Shown: piece by piece, positions 16,206 to 23,954 of the stretch
How positions within the stretch are numbered: the first letter of the stretch is position 1
How the letters are laid out: each line of letters opens with the position of its first letter
From: Ramlibacter henchirensis
Lineage (GTDB): Bacteria; Pseudomonadota; Gammaproteobacteria; Burkholderiales; Burkholderiaceae_C
Assembly: GCF_004682015.1 (NCBI RefSeq)
Contig: NZ_SMLM01000001.1
Coordinates: forward strand, 620,001 to 684,000
DNA length: 64,000 nt
Direction of reading: 5' to 3'
The notes under the pieces: generated by a model
Told to the model about the DNA's origin: nothing
The model's database searches: none
The model's input: the letters and a program-made list of their open reading frames with translations, nothing else
Position numbers and translations under genes: made by a program

Positions 16206-16841
16206 CTAGCGGACGATCGTGTTCCTGCGCTGCCGGATCGAGGTCTTCACGGCGGCGGTCGAGCCCGGGTCGTATTCGTTGACGTAGGGGATCTTCGCTG
16301 TCGTCCTCGCGAGGAGGTCCACCAGCACGTCCACTTCGTCCTCCGACAGGTCCGAAAGCAGCCGACGCTCCCGCTCCAGCGCCACCTGGATGACCTGGTC
16401 GTGCAGTTCGTAGCCCAGAGGAGTCAAGGACAGCTTCTTGCGACGTGCGTTGTGCTCGTCATCCTCGACGGCGAGATAGCCCTTCTCCTCGAGCCGGCGC
16501 GATTCGCGGCTGACCGCGCCCTTGTCGAGCCCGATCACCTGCGTGATCCGCGCGGGCGGTATGCCCGGCTCGATCGCGAGCATGGCCATGATCCGCCACT
16601 CGATGATCCCGATGCCGAACCGCTTCAGGTACAGCCGCGAGGCGCCCGTCGCGAGCTTGTTCGCGAGCACCGTGAAGAAGTAGGTGACATAGTAGGAAAG
16701 ATTGAGTACCTCTCTCTTCGCCTTCTTCTTCTTCGGGGTGGTCTCCGGGCGCCTTATCGCCGGCCTGGGCATGTCTGATTCCCTGTCGATCGCGTGGACA
16801 GTGAGTAACTTTACAGGCAGTCGATCGTCGAGATCGCTCAT
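16206..16841 (-). CDS. MarR-family transcriptional regulator
   Basis: 211 residues from the coupled ATG at 16841, which overlaps the epoxide hydrolase stop as ATGA. A shorter ATG at 16772 (MPRPAIRR) is also possible. A lysine-rich linker (TPKKKKAKRE) precedes a winged-helix domain: IIEWRIMAMLAIEPGIPPARITQVIGLDKGAVSRESRRLEEKG, then the wing with DEHNARRKKLSLTPLG. MarR proteins bind short inverted repeats as dimers and are usually released by phenolic ligands. Here it sits inside the catabolic operon it probably controls. A symmetric double palindrome upstream of that operon (21636-21667) is the best candidate target. Confidence 0.9.
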   Translation of the reverse strand: MSDLDDRLPVKLLTVHAIDRESDMPRPAIRRPETTPKKKKAKREVLNLSYYVTYFFTVLANKLATGASRLYLKRFGIGIIEWRIMAMLAIEPGIPPARITQVIGLDKGAVSRESRRLEEKGYLAVEDDEHNARRKKLSLTPLGYELHDQVIQVALERERRLLSDLSEDEVDVLVDLLARTTAKIPYVNEYDPGSTAAVKTSIRQRRNTIVR

Positions 16842-18001
16842 GTCGTGGCCGCGAACTGCGCGATGTCATCCGCCAGCAGCGCCGGAACGTCGTACCCCGG
16901 GAAATGCCCGGCGCCGGGAACATCGGTCCATCGCACGACGTTGTAGGCTTTTTCCAGCAGGCTGCGCGGTGGCGGCACGAAGACCGGATCGCGAGTCGCC
17001 GCGAACGCCACGGGCACCTCGACGCGCTTGCCCCCGGGATAGCCCGGGGCTCCTTCCGTCGCCAGGCCGCGATAGATCCACATCGAGGTCGCCACGCTGC
17101 CGGTGACCAGGTACAGCATCGCATTGCGGATCAGGAGATCCGCACGTTCCGGTGTCTGGTAAAGCCTGCTCTTGTCCCCCGCAGCCGGATCGCCCCAGGC
17201 AGCGAACTTCTCGAGCATCCACGCCAGCAGCCCCACCGGGTTGTCGGACAGTGCGTAGCCGGCGGTCAGGGGACGCGAGGTCTGCAGACGGAAGTACGCG
17301 CCGTCGTCCTCGAACCGCTCGCGGAAACCGGCCAGCCATTTCTGTTCGTCCGGGGCACTGGCCGCGCCCGCGATGAACCGAGGACTCGCCATGGTCATGT
17401 GAACGCCGGCGCAGGCTTCAGGATGGTCGAATCCAAGCCATGCCGAAATGATCGAGCCCCAGTCTGCTCCATGGGCGTAGTACCGCGGATAGCCGAGCAC
17501 CTTCGTCAGCAGGTCGTGGACGAGGGCTGCCATGGCCCGCGGACCCATCAGCTTCTCCGGAGCGCCGGACCAGCCGACGCCGGGCAGCGAGACGACGACG
17601 GCGTCGCGCCCGCCGGGGCCTTCGGACAGGCGAGTGGCCACGTCGAGGTATTCGAAGATGCTGCCAGGCCAGCCATGCAGGAGAACGACAGGCGGCAAGT
17701 CATTGCGAGCACTCGCACGGTGGTGGATGAAGTGCAGGTCGATGCCAGCGAGCCGCGCGAGGAAGTTCGGATGCGCATTCAGCTTCTGCTCCTCGGCGCG
17801 CCAGTCGAAGCGGCTGGTCCAGTGCGCGACGATCGCCTGGAGCGTCGCCGGATCGGCACCCGACTCCCAGCTGGCGCCGGCAGGAACCTTGGGCCATTCG
17901 AATTCGGCGACGCGCCGTTCGATGCGCGCAAGGACCTTCTGATCGGCGCGCGGCGTGAAGGGCGTGGCCCCGGTAGCCTGGTTGGGCGGGCTCATGGTCA
18001 T
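16838..18001 (-). CDS. Epoxide hydrolase (EHN-type alpha/beta hydrolase)
   Basis: 387 residues. The N-terminal ~110 residues match the epoxide hydrolase N-terminal domain (FEWPKVPAG, FDWRAEEQKLNAHPNF, IDLHFIHHRA). The hydrolase core has the oxyanion motif LLHGWPGS, nucleophile Asp180 in HGADWGS and a terminal GAGHFPGYD with the catalytic His. The family opens epoxides to diols in the cytoplasm. It is translationally coupled at both ends: its ATG overlaps the GST stop, and its stop overlaps the MarR start. With a GST and a Rieske oxygenase in the same operon it may detoxify an epoxide made during ring oxidation; that role is inferred. Confidence 0.9.
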   Translation of the reverse strand: MTMSPPNQATGATPFTPRADQKVLARIERRVAEFEWPKVPAGASWESGADPATLQAIVAHWTSRFDWRAEEQKLNAHPNFLARLAGIDLHFIHHRASARNDLPPVVLLHGWPGSIFEYLDVATRLSEGPGGRDAVVVSLPGVGWSGAPEKLMGPRAMAALVHDLLTKVLGYPRYYAHGADWGSIISAWLGFDHPEACAGVHMTMASPRFIAGAASAPDEQKWLAGFRERFEDDGAYFRLQTSRPLTAGYALSDNPVGLLAWMLEKFAAWGDPAAGDKSRLYQTPERADLLIRNAMLYLVTGSVATSMWIYRGLATEGAPGYPGGKRVEVPVAFAATRDPVFVPPPRSLLEKAYNVVRWTDVPGAGHFPGYDVPALLADDIAQFAATT

Positions 18002-18612
18002 CACCCCGCGCGCTTGACCGCGGGGCGCGCGGCCACCGCCTTGAGCCACCGGTCGATGGCGGGGGTCTCGCCCAGCTTGCCTCCGGAGAGGTCCCGCACG
18101 CGCCCCAGCCAGCCGGCCGTGGAGCAGAAGGACGGGATGTCCGCGATCGAGTAGTCGCCGCAGATGTACTCCCGCTCCTTCAGACGGCGCTCGAGCACGT
18201 TGAACAGCCGGACGGCTTCGGTCGTGAATCGCTCCACGGTTCCCGGCACCTGTTGCGCCAGGTCGGCATAGTGATGCAGCTGGGGCAACGTGCCGCCGAT
18301 GCCGCCCGTGCCCCAGACCAGCCACGCGATCGCGTCGATGCGGCCGGCGCCAGAAGCGGGCAGGAGCCGCCCGCTCTTCTCGGCCAGGTAGATCAGGATC
18401 GCCGCCGTTTCGAACACCGGGACGTCCCCGGAAGCCGTGTGGTCGACGATGGCAGGCACCTTGTTGTTCGGCGAGATGCGCAGGTAGGCGGGATCGAACT
18501 GCTCGCCCTTGGTGATGTCCACCGTGCGAGTCTCATAGGCTTCACCCGACTCTTCCAGCATGATCCGCGCCTTGCGGTGGTTCGGCCCCGGGTACGTGTA
18601 GAACGTGATCAT
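18001..18612 (-). CDS. Glutathione S-transferase family protein
   Basis: 203 residues. The thioredoxin-like N-terminal domain begins ITFYTYPGPNHRKARIMLEESG and has the glutathione-binding NNKVPAIVDH and VFETAAILIYLAEK segments. The helical C-terminal domain contains the typical YSIADIPSF capping box. GSTs add glutathione to electrophiles, or use it in dehalogenation and isomerisation, in the cytoplasm. The gene sits between glyoxalase I and the epoxide hydrolase, overlapping the latter, in line with a glutathione-dependent pathway. It resembles Ure2/GstB-like classes; the exact reaction cannot be read. Confidence 0.92.
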   Translation of the reverse strand: MITFYTYPGPNHRKARIMLEESGEAYETRTVDITKGEQFDPAYLRISPNNKVPAIVDHTASGDVPVFETAAILIYLAEKSGRLLPASGAGRIDAIAWLVWGTGGIGGTLPQLHHYADLAQQVPGTVERFTTEAVRLFNVLERRLKEREYICGDYSIADIPSFCSTAGWLGRVRDLSGGKLGETPAIDRWLKAVAARPAVKRAG

Positions 18613-18625
18613 CCGGCTCTCTCCC

Positions 18626-19048
18626 TCAGGCGGCGACGGTCTTGGAGTCGATCAGCTCGATCTTGTAGCCGTCCGGGTCCTGCAGGAACGCCAGATGCAG
18701 CGTGTCGTTCTTCATCGGGCCCGGATCACGGATGATCTTCGCGCCCTTTTCCTTCAGGTCCGCGCAGGTGGCGTAGATGTCGTCGACCGCGATGGCGATG
18801 TGGCCGTAGCCCGTGCCGACCTCATACGGCTTGTCCTGGTCCCAGTTGTGGGTCAGTTCGATGACGGCGTTGTTGATCTCCGGGCCGTAGCCCACGAAGG
18901 CGAGCGAGAAGCGCCCTTCGGGATAGTCCTTGCGACGCAGCACCTTCATGCCTAGCAAGCGGGTGTAGAAGTCAAGGGATGCTTCCATGTCCCGGACACG
19001 GATCATCGTGTGCATGACACGGTGGTTGGCTTGATGCTTGGTGGTCAT
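18626..19048 (-). CDS. gloA: Lactoylglutathione lyase (glyoxalase I)
   Basis: 140 residues, close to the GloA standard: HTMIRVRDMEASLDFYTRLLGMKVLRRKDYPE, then NAVIELTHNWDQDKPYEVG, GTGYGHIAIAVDD and a final FLQDPDGYKIELID. The metal-ligand pattern (His in HTM, Glu in IELTHN, His in GHIAIAV, Glu in YKIELI) is complete. The family converts the hemithioacetal of methylglyoxal and glutathione to S-lactoylglutathione. An 11-residue N-terminal extension (MTTKHQANHRV) goes beyond the usual start, so an internal ATG is possible. Lying in a catabolic operon rather than alone, it may handle a different 2-oxoaldehyde or glutathione adduct. Confidence 0.93.
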   Translation of the reverse strand: MTTKHQANHRVMHTMIRVRDMEASLDFYTRLLGMKVLRRKDYPEGRFSLAFVGYGPEINNAVIELTHNWDQDKPYEVGTGYGHIAIAVDDIYATCADLKEKGAKIIRDPGPMKNDTLHLAFLQDPDGYKIELIDSKTVAA

Positions 19049-19120
19049 TTCGGTCTTCGGCTAATAGTGGGAAAGAGGTTGGCCGGCGCCGATTGCCTGC
19101 GGCGCCGGCAACGGGCCGGC

Positions 19121-20233
19121 TCAGCTCGCGGCGGCCGTGGCCTCGGGGATGGCAGCCTTCTCCTGGGCGCCTGCGGCCTTCTCGGAAGGGGCACTCTCGT
19201 GCTGCGCGCGCTCCCGGTCGGCCATGCGCTGGACGATCCTGCGCAGGTGGATGCGCGAGACGTCCGACACGATGTCGATGAGGCCCTTCTCGCCGAGCTC
19301 GGCGATGCGCTCCTGCTGCCCTTCGCAGATCAGCTTGTCCTCCAGGAACGCCTTGGAGATGTGTTCCATCAGTTCCTTGGTCGCGACCGGATCGTCCTGG
19401 CGATAGCCGTTCGCGGGCGCGTAAAAGTAGAAGCAGCTCGATTCCGTCTCGGGCGTGAGCCCGTGGAAGATGCGCAGCGAGAAGCCGCCGGAGCGGTTGC
19501 CGTGCTCGCGCGCACCGGTCCCGGCGTCGACGGCTCCGCTCCACTGCAGCACGTTGCTGGGCGCGACGAACTCGAATTCCTGCCAGCGATCAACGCGTCC
19601 CTTGAACGGCACGGCCGCCAGGTACGTGGGGGGAGGAACCGAGTTGAGCATCCAGCGCACGTAGCTCAGGCTGTCTTCCGTCTTGTTGACGTCCATCAGC
19701 GCCTCCACGTGCGTGCGCGGATTCCCGCCGATGGTCGAACCATGCACGTAACCCAGGTGAGTCAGGTCCATCAGGTTGTCCACCATCAGCAGGTAGTTCG
19801 CCTTGATGTGATAGAAGCCCTGCTCGTGCGGCCAGTTGGCGTGGTCGTCGTTGAAGGGGTAGTCGACGATCTTCGACTCGTCGGCCAGTTCGGGCGCTCC
19901 CATCCAGATCCAGACGAACTCGTTCTTCTCGACCACCGGATAGGCGCGGACCTTCGCTCGCGTCGGGATCTTTTCCTGCCCGGGGATGTGGACACACCGG
20001 CCACTGCAGTCGTGCACCACCCCGTGGTAGCCGCATTGCAGCCCGCTCTCCACGACAACGCCCATCGACAGGGGCGCTGCACGGTGGCAGCACCTGTCCT
20101 CGAGGGCGGCGACCTTCCCCGTGGCGTGGTCGCGGAAGAACACGATGGGTTGGTTGCAGATGCGGCGCCCCATCGGCTTTTCGCGAATTTCGCTGCCCCA
20201 GGCGGCGATGTACCACGTGTTCAGAATAAACAT
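19121..20233 (-). CDS. Rieske non-heme iron oxygenase, large subunit (VanA-like)
   Basis: 370 residues. The Rieske 2Fe-2S ligands are Cys48 and His50 (CCHR) and Cys67 and His70 (CGYHG). The mononuclear iron site is DLTHLGYVHG, with His159 and His164 after the bridging Asp156. The layout matches aromatic-ring-hydroxylating or O-demethylating oxygenases such as vanillate demethylase VanA. The C-terminal ~40 residues are an alanine/glutamate-rich, probably disordered tail. No ferredoxin-reductase gene is in the window, so electrons must come from elsewhere. It follows the TRAP receptor by 29 bases and precedes gloA, suggesting the imported compound is its substrate. Confidence 0.92.
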   Translation of the reverse strand: MFILNTWYIAAWGSEIREKPMGRRICNQPIVFFRDHATGKVAALEDRCCHRAAPLSMGVVVESGLQCGYHGVVHDCSGRCVHIPGQEKIPTRAKVRAYPVVEKNEFVWIWMGAPELADESKIVDYPFNDDHANWPHEQGFYHIKANYLLMVDNLMDLTHLGYVHGSTIGGNPRTHVEALMDVNKTEDSLSYVRWMLNSVPPPTYLAAVPFKGRVDRWQEFEFVAPSNVLQWSGAVDAGTGAREHGNRSGGFSLRIFHGLTPETESSCFYFYAPANGYRQDDPVATKELMEHISKAFLEDKLICEGQQERIAELGEKGLIDIVSDVSRIHLRRIVQRMADRERAQHESAPSEKAAGAQEKAAIPEATAAAS

Positions 20234-20262
20234 GATTCGTTCCTTTCGACTGCTGGGTGGGA

Positions 20263-21306
20263 TCAGGAGCCCTTGCTGTGCTTGGCGATCAGGGCCTTCG
20301 CGGCGTCGAGCAACTTCTTGCCGTCGTGCCCGCGCTTGTTCATGTCGGCCACCCACTCTTCTTCGACGCTCGCGGACAGCTTCGTGAATTCGGCCGCGTC
20401 GGCAGCCGTCACCGTGTAGATGGTGTTGCCGCGATCCACGGCCGCCTTGCGGCCGATGACATCGCTGTCCTGCGTGGTCTTGCCGAACAACGCCGATGTG
20501 GCAATGCCTGAATTGGCATCGATCACCTTCTTCAGGTCGGGCGGCATGGAGTCGTACTTGGCCTGGTTCATCGCCATGACGAACGTGCCGGTGTACAGGG
20601 CGGGCGCATTGCGCGGGAACTCCGTCGAGAACTTGGTCAATTCGTGCACCCTGATCGAGGGCACCACGTCCCAGGGCGTCGCCAGACCGTCGATCGTGCC
20701 CTTGGACAGTGCGTCGGGGATGGCCGGGAGCGGCATGCCCACCGGGACGGCGCCGTAAGCGCTCAGCAGCTTGGTGACCTGGCGCGTCGGCGCGCGCATC
20801 TTCATGCCCCTCAGGTCGGCGTGGGTCTTGATCTGCTTGGTCGAATGGAACACGCCAGGTCCGTGCACGTGAAGCGCCAGCACCTTCGTGTCCTTGAACT
20901 CGTCAGGCGCATGGGTATGGATGAACTCCCAGAACGCGCGCGAGGTGGCTACCGCCTCCGTCATCATGAAGGGCAGCTCGAATGCTTCCGAGCGGACGAA
21001 GCGGCCGGCGGTGTAGCCGGGGAGCGTCCACACCAGGTCGACGACGCCGTCCCGCACCTGGTCGTACAGCTGCGGCGGCGTGCCGCCGAGCTGCATGGCC
21101 GGGTAGCCCTGGAACTTGATCAGTCCGCCCGAATCCTTCTCGACCTTCTCCATCCAGGGCTTGAGCATGATCGTCCAGATGTTGGACGTGGGTGCCATGA
21201 AGGTATGGAACTTGAGGATCACCGGCTGCTGGGCAAAGCTGCCCAGCACGGGGGCGCCGAGCGCGACGGCTGCGCCGGTCTTGAGGAAGCTGCGTCGTTG
21301 GTACAT
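20263..21306 (-). CDS. dctP: TRAP transporter substrate-binding protein, orphan
   Basis: 347 residues with a Tat-like signal (QRRSFLKTGAAVALGAPVLGSFAQ), then LKFHTFMAPTSNIWTIMLKPWMEKV and the conserved LRGMKMRAPTRQVTKLLSAYGA region of DctP receptors. AAAGGAGACTCC precedes the ATG. It should bind a carboxylate, perhaps aromatic, in the periplasm. No dctQ or dctM follows. Instead, the C-terminal stub of a dctM-like gene lies 40 bases upstream, so the permease genes seem to have been deleted and the receptor now depends on a permease encoded elsewhere. It heads the operon with the Rieske oxygenase. Confidence 0.9.
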   Translation of the reverse strand: MYQRRSFLKTGAAVALGAPVLGSFAQQPVILKFHTFMAPTSNIWTIMLKPWMEKVEKDSGGLIKFQGYPAMQLGGTPPQLYDQVRDGVVDLVWTLPGYTAGRFVRSEAFELPFMMTEAVATSRAFWEFIHTHAPDEFKDTKVLALHVHGPGVFHSTKQIKTHADLRGMKMRAPTRQVTKLLSAYGAVPVGMPLPAIPDALSKGTIDGLATPWDVVPSIRVHELTKFSTEFPRNAPALYTGTFVMAMNQAKYDSMPPDLKKVIDANSGIATSALFGKTTQDSDVIGRKAAVDRGNTIYTVTAADAAEFTKLSASVEEEWVADMNKRGHDGKKLLDAAKALIAKHSKGS

Positions 21307-21346
21307 GGAGTCTCCTTTGAATGGACGGGCGTCGGACGGATCGGGA

Positions 21347-21475
21347 TCAGGACAGGCGGGCGTCAAGCCGCAGCGAGATCGCCGGGAGCACGAACAGCAA
21401 CGTCGTCCTGATGACGTCGCCGGTGGGGAAGGGCATGACGCTCCGGTAGCTCTGCGTGATCGGCACGTCCTTCGA
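21347..21475 (-). pseudogene. C-terminal remnant of a TRAP large permease (dctM)
   Basis: A short frame ends at 21347 and reads VPITQSYRSVMPF, then GDVIRTTLLFVLPAISL. This follows the usual C-terminal pattern of DctM proteins (an SYR.V.PF motif, then a last hydrophobic helix ending ISL). Nothing DctM-like is found further upstream, so most of the gene is gone. Its position directly before an orphan dctP, in the same orientation, is what an ancestral Q-M-P operon with a large deletion would leave. The match was made by eye from the family pattern. Confidence 0.55.
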
Positions 21476-21635
21476 TGGCGCGTCACGCAAACGGTCGGGC
21501 CTGCGCGAGCGGGCCTGTTGCGGCCGATGAGGTTGCTGCAAGTGACGCGTTGGCGATACCCCTGCAGGGACCGCGGGCAGCCGCCCCAGCGAATCGATGG
21601 TGCTCACGGGCGACCTCCGATGTGGACCTGCCTCA

Positions 21636-21667
21636 ATGTTGATACGCCAACGTTGCAGTAGCAACAT
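21636..21667. promoter_or_regulatory. 32-bp double palindrome, candidate MarR operator pair
   Basis: The sequence has the form ATGTTG-N6-CAACGTTG-N6-CAACAT, symmetric about its centre, with TAC/GTA also paired inside the spacers. It is also two adjacent copies of GTTG-N6-CAAC (21638-21651 and 21652-21665). Such paired short inverted repeats are typical of MarR-type or LysR-type operators. It lies upstream of the leftward operon holding the TRAP receptor, Rieske oxygenase and MarR genes, and before the dctM remnant, where the original operon promoter would have been. The regulator assignment is inference. Confidence 0.55.
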
Positions 21668-21811
21668 CGAGATTGCCCTCTTGACAATCGCGCATGCCGC
21701 TCGTCGACGGCGTGAGCCCTTCCGTAGGGCCGGTGTGGACTCGAAGGAGGCGGCGCGTACGTCCGTTTTGGTCGAAAGCGGATGTGACCGGCGGATTGAC
21801 ACTCCGCCGGC

Positions 21812-22503
21812 TCAAGGGCTCCATTTCACTTCGAGCAGCTCGGACGGCTGATCCGGGTCATCCGCGTCCGTGACCATCCAGAGGCGCCCGTCACCGGCCA
21901 GCGCGACGCCCTCGACCTTGGGCGCTCCCGCCAGCTGTTCGCACGCGCGGACTTGCCCCGCCGCGTCCATCCACCCCACGACCGACGCCAGGCATGCGCC
22001 ATCGCGGTAGGCGTCCGCCGTATCCTCCGCGACCGCCGTGAACACGCATCCAGAGCGTGACCAGCCGGCTGCGTCGGTTATTCCGAACGGGACGCGGTCG
22101 TGACTGCCAAGCGAAAACTGCTGAACAGCAATCGGTCGAAGTTGTGCGGTGCACCCGCGCAACCACGCGCGCGTTTGCCGGCGTCGTACGTCAACCGGCT
22201 GTTGAGGCTCCGACCGCGATTCGCGCGCTGAAACACGTGGACATGCACTCCGTCGACGTAGCCCGCTTCGAGATTGGGTTCGTCGAAATAGTCGCTTAGG
22301 GGTGCGTAGAAACCTGCCGCAGAGACTTCCATTGCGGCGGCGGCCACCTCACCATCCGGATGCAGCTCCACGGCAAAGGCGCGCTCGCGTTGCGGACGGG
22401 AGCCGGAGCCGAGCAGTGTCAGCAGATCTCGTCCGCCGGTCAGGACCGCGGGCACGTGAAGCAACACCTCGACGTCAAGTCGCACTCGGCGAGGAACGAG
22501 CAT
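21812..22503 (-). pseudogene. Frameshifted DUF6929-like gene
   Basis: Two overlapping leftward frames together resemble one protein of the DUF6929 type. The upstream frame has LLTLLGSGSRPQRERAFAV and FYAPLSDYFDEPNLEAGYVDG and runs out of homology near FDRLLFS. The downstream frame picks up at LGSHDRVPFGITD and continues through FTAVAEDTADAYRDGACL, KVEGVAL and LWMVTDADDPDQPSELL. A single-base shift near 22110-22120 would join them. The N-terminal part expected before residue ~1 of the first frame is also missing. The gene is therefore probably dead, or there is a sequencing error at the shift plus a truncation. Confidence 0.65.
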
Positions 22504-22584
22504 CCGGCATTGTGATGCTTCAGTCCAGGAGCAGCCCAGCTGAGGATGGCGCGCGATGAAAGCCGCCTCCGCGCAGTCTTCCTC

Positions 22585-22977
22585 TCAGGCAAGCGCGGTC
22601 GCCTCGATCTCCAGCTGAAAGCCGTAGTGCAGCTTGGGCACGGGCACTACGATGCGCGCCGGGCGCGCGTCGCCACACCAGTCGGCGTAGAGGGCGTTGA
22701 ATGCCGGCCATTGGTCGATGTCGGTGACGTACACGCGCACCTGCAGCAGCTTGTCCACGGAGCTGCCCGCGGCGTGCAGCGCCGCCCTGACGTTGGCTAG
22801 CACCTGGCGGGCCTGCTCCTCGAACGAAGCATCGTTCAGGAGCTGGCCATCCGCGGTCACAGGCAGCTCGCCGGCGACGAACACCAGGCCGGCCGCCCGT
22901 ACGGCATGGCTGTAGTGGCCGCGTGGGGCGGCAAGATCGGCCGGGACCGCAGGAATCGTGATGTCCGGATGGGGCAA
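22585..22977 (-). CDS. RidA family protein (YjgF/YER057c/UK114)
   Basis: 130 residues with the RidA pattern: GHYSHAVRAAGLVFVAGELPV near the start, EEQARQVLANVRAALHAAGSSVDKLLQVRVYVTDIDQW in the middle and PARIVVPVPKLHYGFQLEIEATA at the end. RidA proteins are trimers that hydrolyse reactive enamine/imine intermediates. The usual catalytic Arg near the C-terminus is present in PARIVV. It diverges from an alpha/beta hydrolase gene by about 95 bases, and such pairs are common in amino-acid or pyrimidine catabolism. Which substrate it protects cannot be read. Confidence 0.9.
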   Translation of the reverse strand: MPHPDITIPAVPADLAAPRGHYSHAVRAAGLVFVAGELPVTADGQLLNDASFEEQARQVLANVRAALHAAGSSVDKLLQVRVYVTDIDQWPAFNALYADWCGDARPARIVVPVPKLHYGFQLEIEATALA

Positions 22978-23071
22978 GGCAGCTCCTTCTTCTCAAGCTT
23001 GGACGACGGTGCGTCATCGCTGCGCAGATTGGCTACGATGCTACTTCTTCGAGCAGTTTCCCCGGCGGCGC

Positions 23072-23923
23072 ATGCTTGGCATTTCGCATCCCGATGACCT
23101 TGAGTGGCAATACAACCCCCGCAAGGCGGTTCCCGACGTTGAAGAATTCGCACGTCGCACAGCCGCGCTAAGCGCCGGCACTCGCCAGCGTCGCCCGGAG
23201 GCCCGCCTCGATCTGCGCTACGGGGCAGGCAAGCTCGCCACCTTGGATGTCTTTCCAGCACCTGCGGCCGGTGCGCCGGTCCATGTGTTCCTGCACGGCG
23301 GCTACTGGCGCGGCCGCGACAAGAGCGACTACAGCTACGTTGCGGACGCACTGGTGCCGCTGGGCTTGACGACCGTCGTCATGAACTACGACCTGTGCCC
23401 GGCGGTGGAACTGCCGGCGATCGTGCGCCAGGTGCGCGATGGCTTGCAGTGGATCCACGCCCATGCGCGGGACTGGGGCGGCGACCCGGCGGCGATCACC
23501 GCTTCGGGCCATTCGGCCGGCGCTCACCTGATCGCCGCGGCCTTGCCCAGCGCCGGCGATGCACCCGCCGCCTGGGCGCCACGCGCGGCCGTCCTGGTGA
23601 GCGGCATCTACGAACTGGAGCCCGTGCTCTCCGTCAGCGTGAACCAGGAGATCCGGCTGCGAGCGGAGCAGGTCGACGAGTTGAGCCCGATGCGCCATCC
23701 GCCTACGCCGGCTGTGCCGCTCGTGCTGGTAGCAGGCGGCGCCGAGCCGAGTTCCTGGGTGAAGCAGTCGCACGACTTCGCGAAGATCTGCACGGCCGGC
23801 GGCGGCAGCGCCATCTACGTCGAAATGCCTGGAGCGCACCACTACTCGATCATGAACGCGCTCGAACACGCCCACGCTCCGCTGGCGCGCCTGATTGCCG
23901 CTTACGCGCAGGCATACACCTGA
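23072..23923 (+). CDS. Alpha/beta hydrolase, kynurenine formamidase-like
   Basis: 283 residues from the ATG before LGISHPDDLEWQYNPRKAVPD. An upstream extension in frame is not protein-like. The oxyanion motif is FLHGGYWRGRDKSDYSY, the nucleophile is in SGHSAGAHL, and the terminal His is in PGAHHYSIMNALE. HGGYW and the overall order match aryl formamidase-type hydrolases of the BD-FAE family. It is followed 31 bases later by a Bug receptor gene on the same strand, which may supply its substrate, and it diverges from ridA. Whether it acts on N-formylkynurenine or another amide or ester is unknown. Confidence 0.88.
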   Translation: MLGISHPDDLEWQYNPRKAVPDVEEFARRTAALSAGTRQRRPEARLDLRYGAGKLATLDVFPAPAAGAPVHVFLHGGYWRGRDKSDYSYVADALVPLGLTTVVMNYDLCPAVELPAIVRQVRDGLQWIHAHARDWGGDPAAITASGHSAGAHLIAAALPSAGDAPAAWAPRAAVLVSGIYELEPVLSVSVNQEIRLRAEQVDELSPMRHPPTPAVPLVLVAGGAEPSSWVKQSHDFAKICTAGGGSAIYVEMPGAHHYSIMNALEHAHAPLARLIAAYAQAYT

Positions 23924-23954
23924 ACCGCCTTCCACTGCCGAACTGGAGATCGCT

